Assembly: GCF_022898935.1 (NCBI RefSeq)
Contig: NZ_JALIRP010000007.1
Location: 62,001-126,000, forward strand
DNA: 64,000 nucleotides
Direction: 5' to 3'
Source of the DNA: Paenibacillus mangrovi
GTDB lineage: Bacteria > Bacillota > Bacilli > Paenibacillales > Paenibacillaceae
The notes below the pieces were generated by a model. That model was not told the origin of the DNA. It saw nothing but the letters and a program-made list of their open reading frames with translations, and made no database searches. This document shows, one piece after another, positions 42,869-51,356 of the stretch (within the stretch, counting starts at the first letter, position 1; the number at the start of each line of letters is the position of its first letter). A program made the translations under genes and the position numbers.

Positions 42869-44233
42869 TCACTTCGCTGATCGTTCAATCAGATCCATCG
42901 GAATTTCCACTTTAACTTCCGTTCCCGCTCCCTCTGTGCTCACAATGGAAATCGATCCCTGATGCTCCTGGGCTATGGATTTCGCGATAGGAAGCCCGAG
43001 ACCAGTGCCCCCAGTCTTTCGGTGACGCGAGCTGTCAACACGGTAAAAGCGTTCGAACACATGATGAACCTCATCTGCCGGAATACCTATACCATAATCT
43101 TTTACATAGATTACAGCATTCCCTTCTTCACTTGAAATATGGAACTCGACCGTTTCGGAACTGTATTTGAGCGCATTGTCTCCTAAAATGAGCAGCAGCT
43201 GTTTTATCTTGGTTCGGTCAGCATACAGGTTCAATTTTCTTTGTGGATTGTATAGCTTAATATCCCGGGGATACAATTGTTTCAAATTCGAGATCACTTC
43301 ACTGCAGCATTCCGCCAAATCAAATTTCTCAAACTTTAACGGCACACCATGCTGAAATGATGCTAAGTCCAGCAGTTGCTGGGTCATGATGCGCATTCTC
43401 TTTGTTTCCTCAAAAATCGAATTCACGGCTTCGTTCTGAATTTCCTTATCCTGATTTCCCCACCGCCTCAGCATGCTTGCGTACCCCTGCACGATCGTAA
43501 CCGTCGTATTCAGTTCATGCGAGGCATCCGAAACAAACTGCTGCTGACGTACAAAGCTTTCCTCCAGTCTATCGATCATACGGTTAAAAGTCTCGGTCAT
43601 TTTGTAGAGTTCGGCATTGGAATTACCGCGTACAGGAATTTTTTTAAAGAGGAGGCTGCTCTCAATTTCCTGCATCGTTTGAATACTGCTGGCGATCGGT
43701 TTAACAATCGTCCTCGAAATTAGAATTCCCCCAAAAATACAGGCGATGATGGCTCCGATCGTGGAAAATGTAAGAATACTAACCAGTATCTCCATATTCG
43801 TATCGAGTGTATCCCATTTTTCGGAGATCTCAAACGTGCCTATTCGTTCGCTACCGGACATCATTGGCAAATGGACGATCAATATTTTCCGGTCATCGAT
43901 ATTAGCTAGCGTCGAATAGATATTCGGATCGAACGTGATATCCGACAGACTGTAATTTGCCCCGTTCCGGTATTCATGGATCAGCCGCGACTGCGCGTCG
44001 AAAATCCGGATCATCATATCTTCTGTCAAGTAACTGCTCAAATCAACCTTGGCATTTTGAACAGCTTCCACACCTGTCTTCTCAGCGATCGGCTCCCATT
44101 TATCGTGAAGCTGCTCTACTTCATTCTGTGTTGCGGTACGAATAAACAACAGATATACAGCCACGTCAACACACAGAAGGATGACGATCAGGAGGCTTGT
44201 GGTCAGCAGTGTAATTTTCGTTCTGAGCTTCAC
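42869..44233 (-). CDS. two-component sensor histidine kinase (HAMP, HisKA)
   Basis: 454 residues. TM1 is near residues 8-30, followed by a ~125-residue extracytoplasmic sensor, TM2 near 160-180, and HAMP (IVKPIASSIQTMQEIE). The phospho-acceptor motif FVSDASHELNTTVTIVQGY has Glu-Leu-Asn-Thr where most kinases have Glu-Leu-Arg-Thr. HATPase_c shows LLILGDNALKYS, VKDYGIGIPADE and TGGTGLGLPIAKSIA. It is transcribed seven bases after the OmpR-type regulator. Its 3' end lies next to the NlpC/P60 gene, a likely target. A 160-base copy of its 3' region is at 19066-19225. Confidence 0.93.
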   Translation of the reverse strand: MKLRTKITLLTTSLLIVILLCVDVAVYLLFIRTATQNEVEQLHDKWEPIAEKTGVEAVQNAKVDLSSYLTEDMMIRIFDAQSRLIHEYRNGANYSLSDITFDPNIYSTLANIDDRKILIVHLPMMSGSERIGTFEISEKWDTLDTNMEILVSILTFSTIGAIIACIFGGILISRTIVKPIASSIQTMQEIESSLLFKKIPVRGNSNAELYKMTETFNRMIDRLEESFVRQQQFVSDASHELNTTVTIVQGYASMLRRWGNQDKEIQNEAVNSIFEETKRMRIMTQQLLDLASFQHGVPLKFEKFDLAECCSEVISNLKQLYPRDIKLYNPQRKLNLYADRTKIKQLLLILGDNALKYSSETVEFHISSEEGNAVIYVKDYGIGIPADEVHHVFERFYRVDSSRHRKTGGTGLGLPIAKSIAQEHQGSISIVSTEGAGTEVKVEIPMDLIERSAK

Positions 44234-44239
44234 GGCTCT

Positions 44240-44941
44240 TCACTGTCCTTCTTCTCGAATACAGTAACCGACACCACGTATCGTTTGAATCAATTTCCCT
44301 TTGAAATTCTGTTCGATCTTTTTCCGGACATACCGGATATATACATCCACGATATTCGTATCACCAAAAAAATCATAACCCCATACATGTGTAATGATCT
44401 GCTCACGACTTAGCACATGATTTTTATTCTCCAATAAATAAAGCAGAAGATCATATTCTTTAGGTGTCAGGTCGATATCCTGTCCTTCCCGTTTGACGCT
44501 TCTTGATTTCCTGTTTAAGACCAGGCTCCCGATCTCCAAGACGTCCTGATTTTGACCCTGCTGCAGCGTTTCGTCAACTCTGTGTCTAATGTTAGCCCGG
44601 ATTCTGGCAAGCAGCTCCTCGATCTCGAACGGCTTTGTGATATAGTCATTTGCGCCTTGATCGAGTCCAGCTACCTTATCAGGCGTGGTGTTGCGGGCAG
44701 TGACCAGAATAACCGGTGTGACCAGATCCACTTTTCGAAGTCTTCTCAGCACTTCAACCCCATTCAATTCCGGGAGCATAATATCCAGTATGATCAGGTC
44801 CCAGGATTGGTGCTGCGCCTTTTCCAGACCTTCACGCCCGTTATCCGCAAGCTCTACTTCATAACCTTCGTGCGTGAGTTCCAGCTCAAGCAGTCTGGAT
44901 ATTTTCACTTCATCATCAATAATGAGAATCCTTTTTTGCAC
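44240..44941 (-). CDS. OmpR/PhoB-type response regulator
   Basis: 233 residues with a receiver (IIDDEVKISRLL; phospho-Asp in LIILDIMLPELNG; Lys in YITKPFEIEEL) and a winged-helix output domain (DLTPKEYDLLLYLLENKNHVLSREQ and the C-terminal VYIRYVRKKIEQN). GGGGG lies six bases before a GTG at 44941, chosen over the in-frame ATG at 44959. It forms an operon with the kinase. AATTCT-type direct repeats at 41942 are a candidate target. Confidence 0.93.
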   Translation of the reverse strand: MQKRILIIDDEVKISRLLELELTHEGYEVELADNGREGLEKAQHQSWDLIILDIMLPELNGVEVLRRLRKVDLVTPVILVTARNTTPDKVAGLDQGANDYITKPFEIEELLARIRANIRHRVDETLQQGQNQDVLEIGSLVLNRKSRSVKREGQDIDLTPKEYDLLLYLLENKNHVLSREQIITHVWGYDFFGDTNIVDVYIRYVRKKIEQNFKGKLIQTIRGVGYCIREEGQ

Positions 44942-45040
44942 GATCTTCCCCCGGTTCATGTCATGTAAGGGTATGAGAAAAGTATAAAAATAACGATGCT
45001 ATTGTTCAGTATCACCAAGTTGAAGGCGGCTATTCGGTAC

Positions 45041-45071
45041 AAAAAAAGAACCCACTTTTTATAAGTGGGCC
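45041..45071 (-). terminator. terminator at the end of the eut operon
   Basis: CCCACTT/AAGTGGG stem with an ATAAA-type loop and T7 tail on the minus strand, 63 bases beyond the eutH stop. It marks the 3' end of the ethanolamine operon. Confidence 0.85.
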
Positions 45072-45133
45072 CATCTAGTATCGGATAATTAAATGCGTAA
45101 AATAAAATAGTACGTAAAAGGACCAATTGACTC

Positions 45134-46231
45134 CTATTCCGCTTTCTTCGGTTCTGGAGCCATCCTCTTCGCCAAAAATACGGCTACGAAAATCGCCGAA
45201 ATTCCGCCGACAAGCTTACCGCAAATCATTGGGAAAATCATTTCTTTCGCTACCCCAGCCGTAAAGCCGAGATGATCGCCGAACACAAACGCTGCAGATA
45301 CGGCAAATGCGACGTTGATGACTTTGCCTCGCGCATCCATGTCTTTCATCATGCCGAACATCGGAATGACGTTGGCAAGCGTAGCCACGAGGCCTGCCGC
45401 TGCGATCTCGTTCATGCCGAGCAATTTGCCCAGTTTCATGAGCGGCTTTTTGAATACTTTCGTGATGACGAATACCATCGCAAAAGCACCAGCCAACACA
45501 ATAGAAATATCACCAACGACCTTGATTCCGTCTTCAATTGGAGCAAGACCCGGAATAATGGTAATACCCGTCAACTGCTGCACGATACCAGCTGCGAGTC
45601 CCAATGTCGCTACGATAACAATAAACTGGCCAAAGATCGTGAAGCCTTTGATCATGCCTTGCGGGAACTTCCACAACCCAAGCACGATAAGTACAGCAAA
45701 CAAAATGATTGGTACAAGGTTAGACAAAATCATCGAAAGCTCGAAACCAGCCACTAATCCACCGATCAAACAACCAAGTGGAATCGTGATGATACCAGCC
45801 AACACGCCGGTAGCTAAATATTTATGGTCTTCCTTTTTGATAATGCCAAGCGCAACCGGAATGATGAATACAATGGTAGGACCAAGCATAGCCCCTAGAA
45901 TTGTACCTGCGAATAAACCCGCCTCCGGACTTTGTGCCAGTTCCTGAGCCAGTGCGAATCCACCCATGTCATTTGCAAGCAGCGTAGTTGCAAACATAGC
46001 AGGGTCTGCTCCCAGCGCCGTATACAATGGAACGACAATCGGACTCAGCAAGTTAGCTATTACCGGAGACAAGGAGATGATCCCCACCATAGCCAGCGTA
46101 AGCGAACCCATGGCCATAATACCCTCATCGAATTGTTGCCCGAGTCCGAACTTATACCCAAGGCACTTATCGATGGCACCAAGAATCATGAAAATAACCA
46201 TGCCGTAAATGATGATTTCATTAATCCCCAC
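45134..46231 (-). CDS. eutH: ethanolamine permease EutH
   Basis: About 365 residues, almost wholly hydrophobic with some 10-11 membrane segments, such as YGMVIFMILGAIDKCLG at the N-terminus. It matches the EutH family, which brings protonated or neutral ethanolamine into the cell under low supply. Family-typical stretches include LLANDMGGFALAQELAQ and FGDHLGFTAGVAKEMIFPMI. The frame opens at 46255, but GGAGGAG lies seven bases before the GTG at 46231. It is the last gene of the eut operon, followed by a terminator. Confidence 0.92.
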   Translation of the reverse strand: MGINEIIIYGMVIFMILGAIDKCLGYKFGLGQQFDEGIMAMGSLTLAMVGIISLSPVIANLLSPIVVPLYTALGADPAMFATTLLANDMGGFALAQELAQSPEAGLFAGTILGAMLGPTIVFIIPVALGIIKKEDHKYLATGVLAGIITIPLGCLIGGLVAGFELSMILSNLVPIILFAVLIVLGLWKFPQGMIKGFTIFGQFIVIVATLGLAAGIVQQLTGITIIPGLAPIEDGIKVVGDISIVLAGAFAMVFVITKVFKKPLMKLGKLLGMNEIAAAGLVATLANVIPMFGMMKDMDARGKVINVAFAVSAAFVFGDHLGFTAGVAKEMIFPMICGKLVGGISAIFVAVFLAKRMAPEPKKAE

Positions 46232-46287
46232 GAAAATGCTCCTCCATTCTTTCACTATGTGATCAAAAGCGAATCTTCTAAAACTTC

Positions 46288-46833
46288 CTATCGGAAATGC
46301 TGCTGGATTTCCTCGGACGGGGAACGAAGTACGGTGTAATGAATAATCCGCTTTTGATCCATGGAGGATACGAACACCTTCATCCCCTGCTCGACATCAC
46401 TGACACTTCCCGTGAACACGGCGAGGAACTTACCGCCAATCGCCATGCCAAGATTCATTTTCTTTACATGAATATCACACTGCTTTAGAGCCTCATTAAG
46501 TGCAAATATACCGGAAGATACCGTAGACGTCTCTACTATTCCAAGTGCATCTACAGGCTGAGAAGATTGCCGACGTTTCAATCCGTTCACAATATCAGGA
46601 TGAACGCCATGCAGTTCAAAATCACTGATCCGGAATTCTCCGGATTCCGCCTTGGCTGTCTCCATCGCTGCCTGTACGTCTGCGGTATCGCCGCTCATGA
46701 TGATGAGAAACTTGCCCGGACAGATCGGCTTCATGTGATGCACCTCGACTGGGGAAGTCTTCAGCATGCGGTCTGCCGTCTCATAGCCTTTGCTAATGCT
46801 GCGCAGCTCGACAACACCTATTGCACTAGTCAT
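46288..46833 (-). CDS. tandem-BMC shell protein, PduT-like with the conserved Fe-S cysteine
   Basis: 181 residues with two BMC domains (1-90 and 95-180), forming a pseudohexameric trimer in the microcompartment shell. The first domain has ICPGKF with Cys at residue 38, the position used by PduT to hold a 4Fe-4S cluster at the trimer axis. The second domain starts with ALGIVETSTVSSGIFALNEA. Ethanolamine loci usually carry EutL as the tandem-BMC protein; a PduT-type shell protein here could pass electrons or open a pore for a redox partner. It overlaps eutN by eight bases. Confidence 0.88.
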   Translation of the reverse strand: MTSAIGVVELRSISKGYETADRMLKTSPVEVHHMKPICPGKFLIIMSGDTADVQAAMETAKAESGEFRISDFELHGVHPDIVNGLKRRQSSQPVDALGIVETSTVSSGIFALNEALKQCDIHVKKMNLGMAIGGKFLAVFTGSVSDVEQGMKVFVSSMDQKRIIHYTVLRSPSEEIQQHFR

Positions 46834-47101
46834 GGGGCACCTCGATAGAATCGACGATACCTACGATGACAGCGTCAACGGGTACGTCTGTATTGGCAAG
46901 TGATGTTCGAGCCGCACTTCCTGTCGTCACCAGAACTGTATCCCCTATGCCAGCTCCTGCGTTATCCGCAGCTACAAAATAGTCGCGCTCGACAGGTTCA
47001 TTGTTATATGATAGCGGCTTGACCACCAGAAAGGTCAGCCCGTTCAGCTTATTATCCTTGCGGGTAGCCCACAGGCTTCCCGTAACTTGTCCCACGATCA
47101 T
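46826..47101 (-). CDS. eutN: pentameric vertex protein EutN
   Basis: 91 residues of the EutN/CcmL family, which caps the vertices of the polyhedral shell. MIVGQVTGSLWATRKDNKL is the diagnostic N-terminus, and GIGDTVLVTTGSAAR is the conserved strand pair. The start is ATG at 47101 behind GAGGTGAA; upstream open frame is not coding. It overlaps the PduT-like gene by eight bases and follows the module protein at 47118. Confidence 0.93.
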   Translation of the reverse strand: MIVGQVTGSLWATRKDNKLNGLTFLVVKPLSYNNEPVERDYFVAADNAGAGIGDTVLVTTGSAARTSLANTDVPVDAVIVGIVDSIEVPHD

Positions 47102-47117
47102 AGGTTCACCTCGCCCG

Positions 47118-47807
47118 TTATCTTCTGTGCACCTGCATCTGCTGCGTGCGCAAGTAATCCTGAGCAAGCGGCGTAATGATACTATGCCGGTCAATTACGA
47201 TTTCTTTCCGATTTTTCAGACGGCACTTTTTGAGTTCCGCTTCGGTAATGACTTTCCGATTCAGCACTTCCGGTTGATTCGATCCATCGAAAGATTCGGT
47301 ACGATGATCAACCTTATGAATATCGGGACTCCGGCCTTCCTCTATACAAGTCGTAAGCACATCCTGTTTTTTGACTACCCGGATGCCATAATTGCTCAAC
47401 TTGTCCGTAAATTCTTCGTACATCTTGTACAACAGGACGGGTGCCGTTGACTTGTATTTACGGTAATTCAGACCTTCCTCCAGAGCAACAACTTTTCGTC
47501 CCTTCAGCAGCATCGTCAACACAAACCGTTCACGCGGGCCTGCACTGATACCGTTCGCGAGATTGGATAACAGCTGAAGACATAGATTCGTAATAATCAG
47601 CACATCGCAATCTCTAAGGGTCTCGTCATAATAACGAACCTCAAAATATGGCTTTAGCATGTTTTCAAGTTCCGGCAACGGTTCTACAGTCAGAAGAACC
47701 GCTTGCTTTTTACATGCAATCGGTTCGTCCTTCTGCCCCAGCCTCTTCATGACTTCAGCCGTGACGGCTTCAACAATTGCAGCCCGATCCAGAGCTTCTA
47801 TGTTCAT
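47118..47807 (-). CDS. ethanolamine-locus protein with EutQ/EutT-like C-terminal module
   Basis: 229 residues, matching in general a hypothetical protein found in Firmicutes eut loci. The first ~22 residues form an amphipathic helix (DRAAIVEAVTAEVMKRLG) like an encapsulation peptide. The middle is a flavodoxin- or Rossmann-like alpha/beta region (CDVLIITNLCLQLLSN). The last ~45 residues begin VITEAELKK and end ITPLAQDYLR, resembling the N-terminal ITE...TPSAKSFL module of EutT encoded two genes upstream and the N-terminus of EutQ. The function is not established; a lumenal role is suggested by the helix. Confidence 0.75.
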   Translation of the reverse strand: MNIEALDRAAIVEAVTAEVMKRLGQKDEPIACKKQAVLLTVEPLPELENMLKPYFEVRYYDETLRDCDVLIITNLCLQLLSNLANGISAGPRERFVLTMLLKGRKVVALEEGLNYRKYKSTAPVLLYKMYEEFTDKLSNYGIRVVKKQDVLTTCIEEGRSPDIHKVDHRTESFDGSNQPEVLNRKVITEAELKKCRLKNRKEIVIDRHSIITPLAQDYLRTQQMQVHRR

Positions 47808-47834
47808 TTTTTCACGCTCCTAAACCTGGATGCC

Positions 47835-48464
47835 CTACTTCAAAATTTTCCCCTTCGTACCTTTCGTAAAACCGCATGCATTCGCCTCATCATAGTCAAT
47901 ATGCATGTAGGTTTCATAGCTCTCGCTGACTCTTACAAGCACGTCGTCGAAAATAAGAGGGCGTTTGCCGTACACTTTCACCTGTACAATCTCGCCGTTC
48001 TTCACGTTGTATTTTTCCGCGTCTTCCGCTTTCACGTGAATATGACGCTGTGCAGCGATTAAGCCTCGGTCGAGCCGAATCATATTGCTGCCCGAAGCGA
48101 TGACTATACCCGGGGTTCCATCCAGCTTGCCGCTTTCATTTACCGGAGCAGACACGCCGAGCACGACCGAATCCGTAAGCGAAACCTCGACTTGTGATTC
48201 TTTGCGTTCCGGACCGAGCACGACAACATTATGCAGAGAGCCTTTTGGCCCGATCAGCGTGACGCGTTCTTTGCATGCATATTGTCCCGGCTGGGAAAGA
48301 TCCTTTGCTTTCGTCAATTGATAGCCTTCGCCAAACAACGCATCAATCGCCTCACGGTTCAAATGCACATGCTTGCCGGATGCTTCAATCTCGATACAGG
48401 TTTCATCCTGCACTCTCTTGACTACTTCATTGATAATGCTCTCTACCAGAGTGTTATCCACCAT
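47835..48464 (-). CDS. pduL: phosphate propanoyl/acetyltransferase PduL-type (EutD role)
   Basis: 209 residues of the PduL family, which converts acetyl-CoA and phosphate to acetyl phosphate and recycles CoA inside the compartment. The N-terminal helix LVESIINEVVKRVQDET is an encapsulation peptide. Two PduL domains follow; metal-binding His residues are in ASGKHVHLNREAI and the second-domain AAQRHIHVKAEDAEKY. The start is ATG at 48464, with GAGGTG just before; the frame opens at 48494 inside eutT. It replaces the Pta-like EutD of enteric bacteria. Confidence 0.9.
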   Translation of the reverse strand: MVDNTLVESIINEVVKRVQDETCIEIEASGKHVHLNREAIDALFGEGYQLTKAKDLSQPGQYACKERVTLIGPKGSLHNVVVLGPERKESQVEVSLTDSVVLGVSAPVNESGKLDGTPGIVIASGSNMIRLDRGLIAAQRHIHVKAEDAEKYNVKNGEIVQVKVYGKRPLIFDDVLVRVSESYETYMHIDYDEANACGFTKGTKGKILK

Positions 48465-48474
48465 TATCACCTCA

Positions 48475-49299
48475 TCAGTTGTACTGTCCGACACGGATGC
48501 GGAACATGATAATCCAGAACAAGGAAGATAAACGGTTCAATGTCCGAATGATGTCTTCACGCTCTACATCTCCGTGTTCCTTCTTGAAGGCTTGATAAGC
48601 CAGCAGTTCCGTCTCTCTTGTCAATGTGCGTAACGCATTTATGACAACAACCGCTTCGCCCATATCATAGCTGGGTTGAAAATGTTCCAATCCAAAATAC
48701 TTCTTGGGAAAATGGGATTGCTCCCGCAATTCCTTAGGTGTCATCCCAAGCAGATTAAACTCTTCAATACTTTCGCTCAGCACTTCACAGCGTACGATTC
48801 GCCGTACGAATTGCAAGATCTCTTCCAAATCGTCGACCAGCTTGGTCATATTCAGCTTGAAGCAGCTGATTTGCGCTTCCAATATTTTCGTTTCCAATGA
48901 ATCTAGCTTACCGCGGAATAATATCCGTGGATGATCTTTAAACACGAGCATATTTCCATGCAAATGCGTCATATGCTCCGGCTTCGTTTCCAAAAATCCG
49001 CCGTACAGTGTTCGAAACCGCTTTTTTCCTCCTGTTGCCGGTTCAACATCCAGGTTGGTTGTAATTTGAAGCTTAACTTCCTTTTGGGCTGCCGACGTTG
49101 ATGCCGGTGCAGGTGCATCCACTGTACCTTTATCATCCTCAGGAGCTTTCACATATCGAAGTTCAATCTGATGATCGGTCAAAAAGCTTTTGGCCGATGG
49201 TGTCAGAATCGTTCCAGGCGCCGTCTCATAAACGGCAACTTCCTTTAGATTCTGATTCCGATAGTGCTTACGAAGCTCACTTTCCGTAATCAAAGCCAT
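48475..49299 (-). CDS. eutT: ethanolamine-type cobalamin adenosyltransferase EutT
   Basis: 274 residues. It makes adenosylcobalamin, the cofactor of EutBC, from ATP and reduced corrinoid. The N-terminal ~50 residues hold the ITESELRKHY...LTPSAKSFL module shared with EutQ. The remaining helical bundle (KAPEDDKG... to HPRILFRGKLDSLETKILEA) is the adenosyltransferase. No C-C-x-x-C motif is visible, unlike the H-x11-C-C-x-x-C site of the Salmonella enzyme, so metal dependence may differ. It lies downstream of eutM across a hairpin, and ten bases before the pduL start. Confidence 0.87.
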   Translation of the reverse strand: MALITESELRKHYRNQNLKEVAVYETAPGTILTPSAKSFLTDHQIELRYVKAPEDDKGTVDAPAPASTSAAQKEVKLQITTNLDVEPATGGKKRFRTLYGGFLETKPEHMTHLHGNMLVFKDHPRILFRGKLDSLETKILEAQISCFKLNMTKLVDDLEEILQFVRRIVRCEVLSESIEEFNLLGMTPKELREQSHFPKKYFGLEHFQPSYDMGEAVVVINALRTLTRETELLAYQAFKKEHGDVEREDIIRTLNRLSSLFWIIMFRIRVGQYN

Positions 49300-49398
49300 G
49301 TTCTCACATCCTTCTAAGGCGAATGCGTGTTCATATTACCTCTATACGCGATCGCCCGAGCTGTTACTTGCCAGGGCATCGCTTATAGGCAGGAAGTG

Positions 49399-49422
49399 GA
49401 ATGCGGGCCTAAGCCCGCATTC
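49399..49422. other. strong intercistronic hairpin between eutM and eutT
   Basis: A perfect 10-base-pair stem GAATGCGGGC/GCCCGCATTC with a four-base loop and no U-tract lies in the 157-base gap between eutM and eutT. It probably stabilises the 3' end of the abundant shell-protein transcript or guides processing. Confidence 0.55.
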
Positions 49423-49456
49423 TACTGTCCACCTAATCTGGCTTGTCCGGAATGTA

Positions 49457-49744
49457 TTATTCTGCCTTTGTCTTAGGCAGAATTGCGTCCACTTCCGCAT
49501 GTGGTCTTGGAATGACGTGTACCGACAACAATTCTCCAACGCGTTCTGCTGCTGCTGCGCCTGCATCAGTAGCTGCCTTAACCGCACCCACATCACCGCG
49601 AACCATAACAGTAACGAGACCTGCACCGATTTGCTCTTTACCAATCAATGTAACGTTAGCTGCTTTCACCATTGCGTCTGCTGCTTCGATTGCTCCTACC
49701 AAACCTTTAGTTTCTACCATTCCCAATGCGTTTGCGTTTGCCAT
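49457..49744 (-). CDS. eutM: major hexameric shell protein EutM
   Basis: 95 residues of a single BMC domain (PduA/EutM type). [20 protein letters not shown] and [20 protein letters not shown] are the family blocks, and [13 protein letters not shown] ends the fold. It forms the flat hexagonal sheets of the shell. AGGAGG precedes the ATG. Lies between eutE and eutT; the following hairpin suggests separate mRNA stability for this abundant protein. Confidence 0.95.
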   Translation of the reverse strand: MANANALGMVETKGLVGAIEAADAMVKAANVTLIGKEQIGAGLVTVMVRGDVGAVKAATDAGAAAAERVGELLSVHVIPRPHAEVDAILPKTKAE

Positions 49745-49828
49745 GATTAAATTCCTCCTAGAAATTGTTATTTATAATAAATTTTTGTGTAACCTTTGGT
49801 TGTTTAACTCTGACGAGGATACGGTAAT

Positions 49829-51310
49829 TTAGATCTTTTCTAGAATGCGTGCCACGATCATACTGATCAACTGCTCTGTATCTTCCAGGTTCATGCTCGC
49901 CGCTTTCGGCTGCGATTCTGGCTTCGATTCCTCCGGCTGCTCTACCAAATCTTCCATTTCCTTCAGTCCGTACGCGACTCTACGAATGTTGAGCAGATTG
50001 AGCGGACTGATGTTGTCGGATGTTGAGCTTCCACCAACTGCGCCACATCCCAGTGTAAGCGCTGGTGCGATGGCAGTTGTTGCGCCAATGCCGCCAAGTG
50101 TGCCCGGCGTGTTGACCAATAAGCGGGATACCGGCTTTTTCAGAGCGAACTGACGTACAATCTCTTCGTTTTCCGAGTGAATGCACATCGTATGACCGGC
50201 GCCTTCGCCATTCAGAATTTCGATGCAGCGCTCGCATGCCGCTTCCCAGCTGTCTTCGGTGTAGAAAGCCAGAATCGGTGCTAATTTCTCGCGTGAATAT
50301 GGAACATTGTGTCCAACGCGAGTTTCTTCTGCGATCAGTACGCGTGTGCCCGCTGGAATATCCAGTTTCGCGAGCTTCGCGATATGCTCTACGCTGCGGC
50401 CAACGATTTGCGGGTTCATGGTGCCATTGGCCCGCATAATGAATTTGCCGAGCTTGTCAGCTTCCTCTGCGGAGAGGAAGTAAGCTCCCTGCTTCTTGAA
50501 TTCAGCCACAACCGCTTCCTTGCTGCACGCTTCGACAACGACGGATTGCTCAGATGCGCAGATTGTGCCATTATCGAATGTTTTGGAATCCATAATGCGC
50601 TTGACAGCAAGCGGAATATTCGCACTCTTCTCGATGAAAGCAGGGCCGTTACCCGGACCAACACCGATCGCAGGCGTACCGGATGAGTAAGCGGCTTTGA
50701 CCATCGCCGTTCCGCCGGTTGCGAGAATCAAGGCAACATCGTTGTGCTTCATCAATTGATCTGTTCCTTGAATTGTTGGAACTGTCATGACGCCGATGGC
50801 GCCTTCTGGACATCCTGCCTGTATAGCTGCTTCGCTGATGAGCTTCACTGTTTCCATGATGCACTTCAGTGCATTCGGATGCGGGGAGAACACGATGCTG
50901 TTCCCGGCTTTAAGTGCGATCAGCGCTTTGTAGATGACCGTTGATGTTGGGTTGGTGGACGGTATCAGGCCAGCGATGACGCCGACAGGAACTGCTACCT
51001 CCATCAACTTATTCTCTTTGTCATCTTTGAGTACGCCAACTGTCTTCATGTCCTTGATCGACTCGTATACCTGCTGCGAAGCAAATGCATTTTTGACGAT
51101 CTTGTCCTGCCAACGACCGAAACCTGTCTCCTCATTGGCCATCTTCGCCAATTTCTCGCGATGCTTATAGCCGGCATCGGCAACTGCTTTGACGATTGTA
51201 TCGATCTGCTCTTGCGTCATAGCGGCAAGCTTGACTTGCGCTTCTTTGGCTTTCTTAATCAGATCTCGGACTTCTTGAATGGATCTTAGGTCTTTATCCA
51301 ATGCTTCCAT
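49829..51310 (-). CDS. eutE: CoA-acylating acetaldehyde dehydrogenase EutE, C-terminal extension
   Basis: 493 residues. It turns acetaldehyde, CoA and NAD+ into acetyl-CoA and NADH inside the compartment. The aldehyde dehydrogenase fold is clear, with the catalytic Cys in TFDNGTICASEQSVV near 251 and the NAD-binding stretch ALILATGGTAMVKAAY. The end of the protein is unusual: after the usual terminus (RRVAYGLKEMEDL) there is a Glu/Pro/Ser linker and a final helix LEDTEQLISMIVARILEKI that looks like an encapsulation peptide. Follows the long-tailed BMC gene; ATG 51310 has TAGGAA before it. Confidence 0.93.
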   Translation of the reverse strand: MEALDKDLRSIQEVRDLIKKAKEAQVKLAAMTQEQIDTIVKAVADAGYKHREKLAKMANEETGFGRWQDKIVKNAFASQQVYESIKDMKTVGVLKDDKENKLMEVAVPVGVIAGLIPSTNPTSTVIYKALIALKAGNSIVFSPHPNALKCIMETVKLISEAAIQAGCPEGAIGVMTVPTIQGTDQLMKHNDVALILATGGTAMVKAAYSSGTPAIGVGPGNGPAFIEKSANIPLAVKRIMDSKTFDNGTICASEQSVVVEACSKEAVVAEFKKQGAYFLSAEEADKLGKFIMRANGTMNPQIVGRSVEHIAKLAKLDIPAGTRVLIAEETRVGHNVPYSREKLAPILAFYTEDSWEAACERCIEILNGEGAGHTMCIHSENEEIVRQFALKKPVSRLLVNTPGTLGGIGATTAIAPALTLGCGAVGGSSTSDNISPLNLLNIRRVAYGLKEMEDLVEQPEESKPESQPKAASMNLEDTEQLISMIVARILEKI

Positions 51311-51356
51311 CAATATTCCTACTCTCTACCACGTATTTACATCGATAAACGTTTTC

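Noticed and set aside
45272..45947. Two overlapping plus-strand open frames of 161 and 210 codons
   Set aside because: Both are antisense to eutH; the long frames arise from biased codons of a hydrophobic protein.
47001..47450. 149-codon plus-strand open frame in the eut region
   Set aside because: It lies antisense across eutN and the 229-residue gene, whose families are recognisable. It has no ribosome binding site and no family features.
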